Program-made: the position numbers and the translations under genes
Assembly: GCA_947589075.1 (NCBI GenBank)
Contig: CANQBS010000016.1
Coordinates: forward strand, 1-42,319
Source of the DNA: an uncultured Acetatifactor sp.
Lineage (GTDB): Bacteria; Bacillota; Clostridia; Lachnospirales; Lachnospiraceae
DNA: 42,319 nt
Reading direction: 5' to 3'
In this document: positions 27,566 to 34,683 of the stretch, piece by piece
Layout: every line of letters starts with the position of its first letter
How positions within the stretch are numbered: the first letter of the stretch is position 1
Notes under the pieces: model-generated
The model's database searches: none
Told to the model about the DNA's origin: nothing
What the model saw: only the letters and a program-made list of their open reading frames with translations

Positions 27566-27597
27566 GTACGAAAATCCATACGATTTTTTGTACGAAA
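27566..27597 (+). promoter_or_regulatory. Likely antitoxin operator
   Basis: Just downstream of the promoter, GTACGAAAATC (27566-27576) and GATTTTTTGTAC (27582-27593) form an imperfect inverted repeat. TACGA recurs at 27567, 27579 and 27591, a strict 12-base period. Phd/YefM antitoxins bind short repeats of this kind near their own promoter. Confidence 0.5.
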
Positions 27598-27611
27598 GCG
27601 AGGTATTAAAA

Positions 27612-27866
27612 GTGTTAGCAGTAAAGAGCATGGATGTAAGAGAAAATTTTAAATCCTTATGTGATAAGGTGTTTAACGGCGAAACATTGATTGTCTCAAG
27701 ACCAAAGAATGAAAATATAGTGATGATTTCAGAAGCCGAATACAATGAAATTATAAAAGCCAAAAGAAACGCTGATTATCTTGCCATGCTGGATAAATCT
27801 ATGACCGAAGCTGAATCCGGTGGGTTTATCACAAAAACAATAGATGAATTAGGAGCCTATGAATAA
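27612..27866 (+). CDS. Type II antitoxin, Phd/YefM family
   Basis: This 84-residue protein starts at GTG 27612 (GCGAGG eight bases upstream), reading VLAVKSMDVRENFKSLCDKV. The N-terminal Phd/YefM DNA-binding fold includes GETLIVSRPKNENIVMISE and AEYNEI. The C-terminal toxin-neutralising part is helical and acidic, ending IDELGAYE. YefM-type antitoxins repress their own operon and sequester a YoeB-type endoribonuclease. Its stop overlaps the first codon of a damaged toxin gene (TAATG), so it now appears to be an orphan antitoxin. A start at ATG 27630 is possible but would remove conserved residues. Confidence 0.85.
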   Translation: MLAVKSMDVRENFKSLCDKVFNGETLIVSRPKNENIVMISEAEYNEIIKAKRNADYLAMLDKSMTEAESGGFITKTIDELGAYE

Positions 27867-27956
27867 TGAATGTTGTATTTACACAGACTTACATATAATT
27901 TTGACAGCAATCAAAATCTTATTATATATTCCTGCAAATATCATTACGAAGATTAG
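27866..27956 (+). pseudogene. Remnant of a YoeB-type toxin gene
   Basis: The frame coupled to the antitoxin gene (ATG at 27866 in TAATG) reads MNVVFTQTYI and stops. A second frame through the same DNA reads HRLTY followed by NQNLIIYSCKYHYED and a stop at 27954-27956. Intact YoeB toxins are about 85-90 residues. They start MN(I/V)xF(T/S), have a conserved HRLVY around the catalytic arginine and end in IxSCRYHY with the catalytic His-Tyr. Here both ends survive in different frames while about 50 central codons are missing, so an out-of-frame internal deletion is the simplest reading. Confidence 0.7.
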
Positions 27957-27980
27957 CGCCGTTTCAGGCGCTTTTCTTTT
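27956..27980 (+). terminator. Terminator of the antitoxin operon
   Basis: GCGCC, a GTTTCA loop and GGCGC are followed by TTTTCTTTT. It begins at the last base of the toxin remnant, as expected for a former toxin-antitoxin operon end. Confidence 0.8.
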
Positions 27981-27988
27981 ACAAAAAA

Positions 27989-28045
27989 TTTATTCCAGCC
28001 AAAAAAGGTTTATTCTGGCTAAAAAATTTTATTCCAGCTAAAAAA
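27989..28045. repeat. Three tandem 20-base repeats
   Basis: TTTATTCYRGCYAAAAAA occurs three times with a 20-base period: 27989-28008, 28009-28028 and a slightly shortened third copy at 28029-28045. They end about 10 bases before the -35 box of the gntR operon. They could be regulator sites or a slippage-prone spacer. Confidence 0.65.
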
Positions 28046-28055
28046 AATTTATGTC

Positions 28056-28084
28056 TTGACATTTCCTCCTATCTATTGTATATT
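28056..28084 (+). promoter_or_regulatory. Promoter of the gntR-ABC operon
   Basis: TTGACA (28056-28061), a 17-base spacer and TATATT (28079-28084) predict a start near 28091. Confidence 0.8.
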
Positions 28085-28095
28085 CATCTTAATCC

Positions 28096-28122
28096 AAGTG
28101 TACTAACTCATTTAATACACTT
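28096..28122 (+). promoter_or_regulatory. Operator for the YtrA-type GntR regulator
   Basis: AAGTGTACTAA and TTAATACACTT form 11-base arms with 10 of 11 positions complementary around a 5-base centre. The site sits just after the predicted transcription start, where a bound repressor would block the operon. YtrA-type GntR genes usually lie next to such long palindromes. Confidence 0.7.
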
Positions 28123-28196
28123 AATTTGCAGGATACGCAAGCTAAAACTGACTAATTGTATTGCTCCATATTCCATACAGAAAGGGGGAATCGCCC

Positions 28197-28799
28197 ATGA
28201 TCGCACTGGACTACCGGGATAAACGTCCCATCTATGAACAGGTGGTGGATAAGCTGGAGAACCTGATCGTCTGCGGGGCTCTGGAATCCAACATGAAAAT
28301 GCCTTCGGTGCGAAGCCTTGCCCTGGAGCTTTCCGTCAATCCCAACACCATCCAGCGCGCATATGCCCAGCTGGAGCAGGACGGCTATCTGTATACCATC
28401 GTGGGCAGGGGAAATTATGTAACCAGCGAAAACGAATGGAAAAGCAGCAAGGTCAGATCCATGCTCAAAGATCTGTCAGCCCTCCTTTCCCGGATGAAGG
28501 AGCTGGGCATCACAAAGCAGGAGATCGAAGCAGTCCTGGCAGAAAGCTTTCCACCGGATGAGGCGCCGCAAGCTGCAGAACAGCTGAGTGCAGCGTCGCT
28601 GGATGCGAAGCCAAAGGATACGGCACCACAAGAAATAAAGCCGCAGGATTCGGGACCGCTGAATTCAGAGCCCCAGGCTCCACTCCAGGACAGAGATTCC
28701 TTAAATCTCAATTCTTCCGACAGGGATGACGCCCTGTCCGACCGGGAAATAATATCCGGAAAAAGCATTTTGCCGCAAGGCAAGGGAGGTGGATTATGA
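28197..28799 (+). CDS. GntR-family transcriptional regulator, YtrA-like
   Basis: This 200-residue protein starts MIALDYRDKRPIYEQVVDKL, with AAAGGGGG upstream. The winged helix-turn-helix occupies residues 9-77 (MPSVRSLALELSVNPNTIQRAY). There is no large effector domain, which is the hallmark of the YtrA subfamily that represses linked ABC transporter genes. A short helix near 85-120 probably dimerises. The last 80 residues are a low-complexity Pro/Ser/Asp/Gln-rich tail (KPKDTAPQEIKPQDSGPL), unusually long for this subfamily and probably disordered. Its stop overlaps the ABC ATPase start (ATGA). Confidence 0.92.
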   Translation: MIALDYRDKRPIYEQVVDKLENLIVCGALESNMKMPSVRSLALELSVNPNTIQRAYAQLEQDGYLYTIVGRGNYVTSENEWKSSKVRSMLKDLSALLSRMKELGITKQEIEAVLAESFPPDEAPQAAEQLSAASLDAKPKDTAPQEIKPQDSGPLNSEPQAPLQDRDSLNLNSSDRDDALSDREIISGKSILPQGKGGGL

Positions 28800-29707
28800 T
28801 AGAGATTCGCAATGTTTCCAAATACTTTGACCAGATCAAGGCTCTGGACAATATCAGCGCGGACATCGGTGAAGGCCAGGTATTCGGCCTGATCGGCACC
28901 AACGGCGCCGGGAAAAGCACCCTGATGCGCACAATCGCGGGGGTTATGCGCCCCAATGAGGGTAGTATTCAAATAGATGGCCAGGAGGTGTACGAAAATC
29001 CCGGGGTTAAATCCCAGATTTTCTACATCTCCGACGACCAGTACTTCTACAGCAGCGGAACGCCTCAGGAAATGATGCGGTTTTACAAAATATATTATCC
29101 GGATTTCGATATTCCCCGTTTTGAAAAGCTCCTTGGGATCCTGGATCTGGACAAAAACCGCAAGATCAACACCTTTTCCAAGGGCATGAAAAAACAGCTT
29201 TCCGTATTGTACGGCATCTGCTCAGGCACCAAATATCTTCTGTGCGACGAAACTTTCGATGGTCTGGATCCCGTCATGCGGCAGGCGGTGAAGGCCCTCT
29301 TTATCAAGGAGATCGAAAGCAGGGGGCTGACGCCCATCATTGCCTCCCACAATCTGCGGGAGCTGGAGGATGTCTGCGACCACGTGGGGCTGCTCCATAA
29401 GGGCGGTATCCTTTTCTCCAAAGACCTGGACGAGATGAAGCTCGGCATCCACAAGCTCCAGTGCGTGCTGTCGCCGGACTGCGATTACCACGTCCTCCTG
29501 CAGGGCAGAGAGCAGATCCAGCTTCTCAAAGAAGACCGCAGAGGCTCTCTGATCACCCTGACCCTGAGAGGGCAGGCCGAGGATATCGAATCGGCTTTTG
29601 CCTCTCTGAATCCTGTTTTCTTTGAACTTCTTCCCCTGACCCTGGAGGAAATCTTTATCAGCGAAACGGAGGTGCACGGTTATGACTTCAAAAATCTCAT
29701 CCTTTAA
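28796..29707 (+). CDS. ABC transporter ATP-binding protein (YtrB-like)
   Basis: This 303-residue ATPase has Walker A GTNGAGKST (34-42), the signature FSKGMKKQL (127-135) and Walker B YLLCDE followed by FDGLDP (147-158). The signature is the relaxed SKGMK form seen in exporter-type YtrB/BcrA ATPases rather than LSGGQ. The C-terminal 80 residues form an extra domain. It energises the permease encoded by the overlapping next gene. In related operons such systems respond to cell-wall-active compounds; the substrate here is unknown. Confidence 0.92.
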   Translation: MIEIRNVSKYFDQIKALDNISADIGEGQVFGLIGTNGAGKSTLMRTIAGVMRPNEGSIQIDGQEVYENPGVKSQIFYISDDQYFYSSGTPQEMMRFYKIYYPDFDIPRFEKLLGILDLDKNRKINTFSKGMKKQLSVLYGICSGTKYLLCDETFDGLDPVMRQAVKALFIKEIESRGLTPIIASHNLRELEDVCDHVGLLHKGGILFSKDLDEMKLGIHKLQCVLSPDCDYHVLLQGREQIQLLKEDRRGSLITLTLRGQAEDIESAFASLNPVFFELLPLTLEEIFISETEVHGYDFKNLIL

Positions 29708-32126
29708 TATCGCCATGGAAGATCTGCGCCAGCGTTCCTGGATGCTGGCCCTGTCCCTTCTGGGAAACTTCCTTGCCCTTCCCGTTACCTTTCTGTTAGC
29801 CAACAGGCAGTACCTTTCTTCCCTGTATCCGGAGCGCACCAACGGGATGACCCGCGCCCAGTGGCTGGCACAAAATTACTGCGAATATTTCAATACGGAT
29901 TCCGTGATCTTCTCCGGCTTTATCCTCATCGCCGGGGCGTTCATCGTGGGAATCTGCGGTTCCCGCTACCTTTATTCCCGCAGGAAATCCGACCTGTTCC
30001 ATTCCCTTCCCATAAAACGGGGAAAGCTTTTCCTGATCCAGTGGCTCAACGGCTTTCTCATCTGGCTGGTACCCATGGTGCTCTGCACCATACTCACCTA
30101 CTTTTTTGCGCTTTTCAATCTGCTCCAGGCCGGCGGGCTGGAGTATGCCGGACTGATCTTTACGGGAATTTTAAAAACCATGGGGGTCCTCATCATAGCG
30201 TACCTGACCATTTACCATTTTTGTCTGGTCTGCACGGCTTTCTGCGGCAACGCCCTGAACGCCCTCTGCTCCACCCTTCTTCTGGGGTCGGCGGTTATGA
30301 TCCTCTATGGTCTCATCCATTCTCTGTGCGACGAGCTTTTCGATACCTTTGTGTCCCTGCCCTTTTCCCCGGAGCAGCTGGTATGGGCTTCCCCCATCGT
30401 CAACGGCTTTTGGGTGCTTAACCTCACGGATGTGCTGGACTCTGTTTTTGGATCCCAGGCAAATGCCGCCCTGCCTTCCCTTTTCTACCTGGGGATGACC
30501 CTTCTTGTGCTGGCAGGCAACCTGGGCCTGGCATACAGGCTGTTCGTAAAGCGTCCCAGCGAGCTGGCGGAAAGAGGCATCTGCCGCCCTTCGGCGCAGC
30601 ATATGATGCGCCTGTCAGCTGGATTCTTAGGCGGTATCTGCGGCGCCATGTTCTTTTCCTTTATCGTAGGGACAGAGAACGCCCTGGGCTGGCAGCTTTT
30701 CGGCGGGATCCTGTTCGGAGGCTTTGCCTTCGGCGTAATGGACATCATCATGCAGAGAAGCTTCCGCACCTTTTTCGCCCACAAGTGGGAGATGATCAGC
30801 TGCATTGCTGTCGGCTGCCTGTTTTTCCTCTCCTTCGTCTTCGACTGGACCGGCTTCGACACCAGGATCCCTGCCAGGGAACAGATCCAGAGCGCCACCG
30901 TCGGTTTCTATAACTATACGGATGATTCCTACGTCTACGAGTTGGACAGATCCGGGAACCTTGTGCGCAAAAATTCCTTCGATTATCTGCCGGATATCGG
31001 TTTCACGGACGCGGACCAGATCTACGCCCTGCTGCAGGCAGCCCAAAAATTCAGCACGGATTACAATTTGTCCGGTCCCTACACAGCTACTGCCGAAAGC
31101 GGCCGGTCCTCCTACCTGTACTTTGATCCTGACGGCACGTCGGCGCTGCCGGACGACATTAACAGCTATTTCTCCAGAACTTACCAGATCCGAACCTTTA
31201 CCATACAGGTAAAGCTGAAAAGCGGCCTTACTTTTCTAAGGCAGTACCAGATCAGCGCTGCAAGCAGGGAGCTTCTGCGTCCCTTCCTGGAAAGCGACGG
31301 ATACCGGAAAACCTTTTATAAGCTTTCCAGCGGCCTGTTAGGGCTTCCGGAAAGCATGGACATTGAGACCCGCTTTTCCTACAGGGACTTCCCGATCACG
31401 GAAAAGGCACAGATCAGCGCTGTCATGGAAGCCTATCAGAAGGACTTCCTGGAGCACTACCGCCTGGAAGAACTGGATGACGGCTGCTCTCCCCTGCGGT
31501 TTTCCTTAAACTTCCCCGGGTCAAACTACGGATTTTCCCTGGATGTCTATGAAAATTACACCAACACCCTGGAAGTTCTTCAGTCGATCTTTCCGGACTA
31601 TCCCCTGTCCATGAAAGATTTCGCCCAAAAGGATCTGACCGAAGGACGCTCCCTGTCCTCCATAGAAGTCTCCCTTGACCTCGGAACCACCAACCAGGGA
31701 TACCCCATTCCCATCACCAGAGAATCCCTGGGTTCCTATTTCGGTCTGGAAGGATACCCGGACTTCGCAATCTACCAGCTGCAGTTAGATGAGGAAAACA
31801 GGAAGAAAGAAACAGAGGCACAGGAAAATCCAGAAAATGAGGAGGATGCAGAAGAAGAGAAACGCGTTTACGACAAACCTGTCATCTATGAGGAAATCTC
31901 CTTAAGCATCACAGAGAAAGAAGACCTTCGCGGCCTGGCAGGCTTCCTCCATGGAGGCAGACTGAACTCCGCCTTCCTTGGAACCTCCGGGGACGAATAT
32001 ATCCAGTTCGGCAGCGGCGTTACGGAAGAAGAACGCGCCTTCCCCTGCTACGTGAAAAAAGGAGAACTGCCCCAGGAATGGATCGACCGCCTCCTGGAAG
32101 AAGGAAACATCAGCACCTATTACTAA
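29682..32126 (+). CDS. Large ABC transporter permease (YtrC/D-like) with extracytoplasmic domain
   Basis: This 814-residue membrane protein overlaps the ATPase gene by 26 bases. About nine hydrophobic segments lie in residues 19-390, for example MLALSLLGNFLALPVTFLL, WLNGFLIWLVPMVLCTILTY and ISCIAVGCLFFLSFVFDW. Residues 395-814 are a long soluble, probably extracytoplasmic part with many aromatic strands. Near residue 710 there is a highly acidic segment (EENRKKETEAQENPENEEDA). The pairing with a YtrA-type regulator suggests envelope stress or peptide-antibiotic resistance. The large outer domain resembles sensing or capturing domains of resistance permeases, but no specific family is certain. 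Confidence 0.85.
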   Translation: MTSKISSFNIAMEDLRQRSWMLALSLLGNFLALPVTFLLANRQYLSSLYPERTNGMTRAQWLAQNYCEYFNTDSVIFSGFILIAGAFIVGICGSRYLYSRRKSDLFHSLPIKRGKLFLIQWLNGFLIWLVPMVLCTILTYFFALFNLLQAGGLEYAGLIFTGILKTMGVLIIAYLTIYHFCLVCTAFCGNALNALCSTLLLGSAVMILYGLIHSLCDELFDTFVSLPFSPEQLVWASPIVNGFWVLNLTDVLDSVFGSQANAALPSLFYLGMTLLVLAGNLGLAYRLFVKRPSELAERGICRPSAQHMMRLSAGFLGGICGAMFFSFIVGTENALGWQLFGGILFGGFAFGVMDIIMQRSFRTFFAHKWEMISCIAVGCLFFLSFVFDWTGFDTRIPAREQIQSATVGFYNYTDDSYVYELDRSGNLVRKNSFDYLPDIGFTDADQIYALLQAAQKFSTDYNLSGPYTATAESGRSSYLYFDPDGTSALPDDINSYFSRTYQIRTFTIQVKLKSGLTFLRQYQISAASRELLRPFLESDGYRKTFYKLSSGLLGLPESMDIETRFSYRDFPITEKAQISAVMEAYQKDFLEHYRLEELDDGCSPLRFSLNFPGSNYGFSLDVYENYTNTLEVLQSIFPDYPLSMKDFAQKDLTEGRSLSSIEVSLDLGTTNQGYPIPITRESLGSYFGLEGYPDFAIYQLQLDEENRKKETEAQENPENEEDAEEEKRVYDKPVIYEEISLSITEKEDLRGLAGFLHGGRLNSAFLGTSGDEYIQFGSGVTEEERAFPCYVKKGELPQEWIDRLLEEGNISTYY

Positions 32127-32142
32127 ACCCAAAAACAAAACC

Positions 32143-32194
32143 TTCCGTGCCCCTCTCCAGAAACCATCACCTCCGGATTAAAAGGGGCACGGAA
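32143..32194 (-). terminator. 12-bp inverted repeat, probable minus-strand terminator
   Basis: TTCCGTGCCCCT (32143-32154) and AGGGGCACGGAA (32183-32194) are perfect complements with a 28-base loop. On the minus strand the stem is followed by GGTTTTGTTTTTG, fitting a terminator for the leuA-araC fusion transcript; the plus side lacks a T run. Confidence 0.55.
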
Positions 32195-32230
32195 AACAGC
32201 ATTTTCAGACAATAGATTTTTCAGAAACCA

Positions 32231-32309
32231 GGAGGAAGGCGATATAGACAAAATAAGGGCGACTTGCCACCGCATTCGGAGCCCGTTTTTGTCTATATCG
32301 CCTTCCTCC
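32231..32309. repeat. Perfect 23-bp inverted repeat in convergent spacer
   Basis: Arms at 32231-32253 and 32287-32309 are perfect complements (outer end GGAGGAAGGC, inner end TATAGACAAAA). They enclose a 33-base centre in which GGGC and GCCC can pair further. It lies between the stop codons of the permease and of leuA-araC. The A and T tracts are inside rather than outside the stem, so a normal terminator does not explain it. It could be an element-derived repeat, a transcript-end stabiliser or a site for a structure-specific protein. Confidence 0.75.
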
Positions 32310-32395
32310 GTCCCATGAACCTTTTCTCAGAACCCCGATTCTCCGTCCCCAGAAACTTTCCACTTTCCAACTTCCAGGAGAAGGTTCCTCCGCCC

Positions 32396-34387
32396 CTACC
32401 TCTTCTTCCGATACTGCAGCGGCGTCATATCATAATTCTTCTTAAACAGCCGGTTAAAATGCTCCACATTCTCATAGCCCACATATTCCGCCACAGATTC
32501 CACAGTCTGGTTGGTCTCCGCCAGCAGGGCGCAGGCGCGCTTCAGACGCGCTTCCTTCACGGCCTCCTGGAAGGTCTGACCGGATTTTTCCTTAATATAT
32601 TTGGAAAGATAGGGCTTGGTAAGGTTAAAAGTCTCCGACAGCTCATCCAGGGTCACTGTGCGATAATGATTCTGGATGTAATTCATGATATCCACGATCC
32701 GCTCTTCCCTGCCCTGGAGAACATTCATCTGCTCCGCCAGCTTATTCACCGCGCACACCAGAGCCGCGATGGAGGCCTTGATGATATCCTCGTCGATACC
32801 CACGCCCCAGTACATACGATCCTCAAAACGAAGCCCCACATAAGCGGCTGCCTTGGAGGCGGAACCTTTGGAGATCGCGTGCTCCTCATAGGTGGAAAGG
32901 ACATAGGGAATGCCGAAATAGGATTTGATAGCGTTGCTCACCGCGTCCAGACGTCCGTTGCCGGAGCTCTCCACAACCCTTCTCTCCTTCTTCTGCTCGA
33001 TGGTCACCTCCGCGCGGATCCCGTCGATCTGCTTGAAATGACATTCCGGCACGCTGAACACGCTGCTGCGCTTCATATAATTATCCTCGAAAATACGATA
33101 AATCTCCTGGGGCGGCAGCTCCTTATGCCTTCTGTCGGAAACGCCCTTCATAAGATAGCCCACCTCTTCCCGCATTTCCGCCGGAATGGACATACCAAAA
33201 TTCTGCTTGAGGATGAAGGCGATCCCGCCCTTGCCGGACTGACTGTTGATACGGATCACATCGGACTCGTATTCCCTGCCAACATCCCTGGGGTCGATGG
33301 GCAGATAAGGCACATCCCAGCGCTCGCCGCTCTTGCCGGCAGCCCTCCAGGCCATACCCTTTGAAATGGCGTCCTGATGGGAGCCTGAAAAAGCGGTAAA
33401 GACCAGATCCCCAGCATAAGGAGTGCGCTCGTGCACCTTCATGCCGGTAAGCCTCTCATAGGTCTCCCGGATCTTCATGATATGGCTGAAATCCAGACCC
33501 GGCTCCACACCGAAGCAGACCATGTTCAGAGCCACCGTCACCAGATCCACATTGCCGGTGCGCTCCCCGTTGCCAAATAAAGTGCCTTCAATACGATCCG
33601 CTCCCGCCAGGACACCCATCTCCGCATCGCTGATGCCGCAGCCTCTGTCGTTATGGGGATGGACGCTTAAGACCACCGCCTCCCGGTATTTCAAATGCTT
33701 GTGAATATATTCCACCTGACAGGCAAAAATATGGGGCATGGCGATCTGTACAGTGGTAGGGATATTGATGATCGCCTTATGGTTCACATCCGGCCGCCAT
33801 ACATCCAACACCGCATTACAGACCTCCACCGCATAATCCACTTCCGTCCCCGGAAAGCTTTCCGGGCTGTATTCAAAGATAAAATTCCCTTCCGTCTCAT
33901 CCGCCAGGGTCTTAAGAAGCTTCGCGCCTTCCACCGCAAGCTGCTTTACTTCTTCCCTGCTTTTGCCGAAAACCTGCTCCCTCTGGGCCACAGATGTGGA
34001 ATTGTAAAGGTGCACTACCGCCCGGGGCGCTCCCTTCACGGCGTCAAAGGTCTTTCGGATGATATGCTCCCTGGCCTGGGTCAGCACCTGGATCGTCACG
34101 TCCTCCGGGATCATATTCCGCTCGATGAGGGCGCGGATAAACTGATATTCCGTATCGGAAGCAGCCGGGAAGCCCACTTCGATCTCCTTAAAGCCCACCT
34201 CCACCAAAAGGCGGAAGAACTCCAGCTTCTCTTCCAGGCTCATGGGTTCGATCAAGGCCTGGTTGCCGTCCCTAAGATCCACGCTGCACCAAATGGGCGC
34301 ATGGTCAATATAGCTTTTCTTTGCCCAGTCATAAGTCAGTTCAGGAGGAAGGAAAAAACTCCTTCCGTATTTCTCAGCTACATTCAT
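32396..34387 (-). CDS. leuA: 2-isopropylmalate synthase fused to an AraC-type DNA-binding domain
   Basis: This is a 663-residue fusion. Residues 1 to about 430 are a LeuA type 2 catalytic region: DLRDGNQAL at 37-45, the metal ligands of HPHNDRG at 243-249 and GNGERTGN at 272-279. It condenses acetyl-CoA with 2-oxoisovalerate, the first step of leucine synthesis. Residues 440-555 are the LeuA regulatory domain (GNGRLDAVSNAIKSY, YWGVGIDEDIIKASI). Residues 560-663 are a complete AraC/XylS double helix-turn-helix: LDELSETFNLTKPYLSKYIK and VAEYVGYENVEHFNRLFKK, ending TPLQYRKKR. The start at 34387 has GGAGGA seven bases upstream; a GTG ten codons earlier lacks this spacing. No stop or frame change separates the parts. 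The fusion suggests a leucine-responsive, self-regulating enzyme. Confidence 0.93.
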   Translation of the reverse strand: MNVAEKYGRSFFLPPELTYDWAKKSYIDHAPIWCSVDLRDGNQALIEPMSLEEKLEFFRLLVEVGFKEIEVGFPAASDTEYQFIRALIERNMIPEDVTIQVLTQAREHIIRKTFDAVKGAPRAVVHLYNSTSVAQREQVFGKSREEVKQLAVEGAKLLKTLADETEGNFIFEYSPESFPGTEVDYAVEVCNAVLDVWRPDVNHKAIINIPTTVQIAMPHIFACQVEYIHKHLKYREAVVLSVHPHNDRGCGISDAEMGVLAGADRIEGTLFGNGERTGNVDLVTVALNMVCFGVEPGLDFSHIMKIRETYERLTGMKVHERTPYAGDLVFTAFSGSHQDAISKGMAWRAAGKSGERWDVPYLPIDPRDVGREYESDVIRINSQSGKGGIAFILKQNFGMSIPAEMREEVGYLMKGVSDRRHKELPPQEIYRIFEDNYMKRSSVFSVPECHFKQIDGIRAEVTIEQKKERRVVESSGNGRLDAVSNAIKSYFGIPYVLSTYEEHAISKGSASKAAAYVGLRFEDRMYWGVGIDEDIIKASIAALVCAVNKLAEQMNVLQGREERIVDIMNYIQNHYRTVTLDELSETFNLTKPYLSKYIKEKSGQTFQEAVKEARLKRACALLAETNQTVESVAEYVGYENVEHFNRLFKKNYDMTPLQYRKKR

Positions 34388-34480
34388 ACCATTTTCCTCC
34401 AGCTTTTCAGTTTTCACAGGAATCTCGTCACCTAATCATAAACTTCCCAAATAAAATAAGAAAAGTGATTTAACTTCCAC

Positions 34481-34509
34481 ATCATAACACACACACACAA
34501 ATCCCACAA
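34481..34509 (-). promoter_or_regulatory. Promoter of the leuA-araC fusion gene
   Basis: On the minus strand, TTGTGG (34504-34509), a 17-base spacer made largely of a GT dinucleotide tract, and TATGAT (34481-34486) predict a start near 34474 and a leader of about 87 bases. The weak -35 fits an activator-dependent promoter. No T-box or attenuator is visible in the short leader. Confidence 0.6.
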
Positions 34510-34518
34510 GGGGATAAT

Positions 34519-34554
34519 TTAATCAAGAATATTGATATATTTTATTCTGATTAA
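34519..34554 (-). promoter_or_regulatory. Inverted repeat upstream of leuA promoter
   Basis: TTAATCAAGAATA (34519-34531) and TATTCTGATTAA (34543-34554) are complementary apart from one extra A. The centre is about 63 bases upstream of the predicted start. This is where AraC-type activators usually bind, so it is a candidate site for the fusion protein itself. Confidence 0.5.
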
Positions 34555-34586
34555 AGCCTCCCTATTCAATTGGCGGGCAATCGCAA

Positions 34587-34619
34587 AATCGCGCGCACCG
34601 ATTCACAGTGCGCGCGATT
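34587..34619 (-). terminator. Terminator of the SipW surface operon
   Basis: AATCGCGCGCAC and GTGCGCGCGATT form a perfect 12-bp stem with a 9-base loop, followed on the minus strand by TTTTGCG. It lies about 65 bases after the last gene of the surface locus. Confidence 0.7.
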
Positions 34620-34683
34620 CTTCACATATCACATTTCATTATCTGATCCATTCGGGTTCTCCGTCATCTGAAAATCCGAAATC

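Noticed and set aside
27859..28041. 60-codon frame following the antitoxin as an intact toxin
   Set aside because: The product is unlike any toxin; the YoeB-like signatures are in other frames and are interrupted.
32231..32309. Integron-type attC site or retron msr-msd
   Set aside because: No GTTRRRY/RYYYAAC core sites, no integrase or reverse transcriptase nearby, and the arms are perfect rather than bulged.
34388..34480. Leucine T-box or peptide attenuator before leuA
   Set aside because: The leader is under 100 bases, with no T-box motif, no run of Leu codons and no terminator hairpin.
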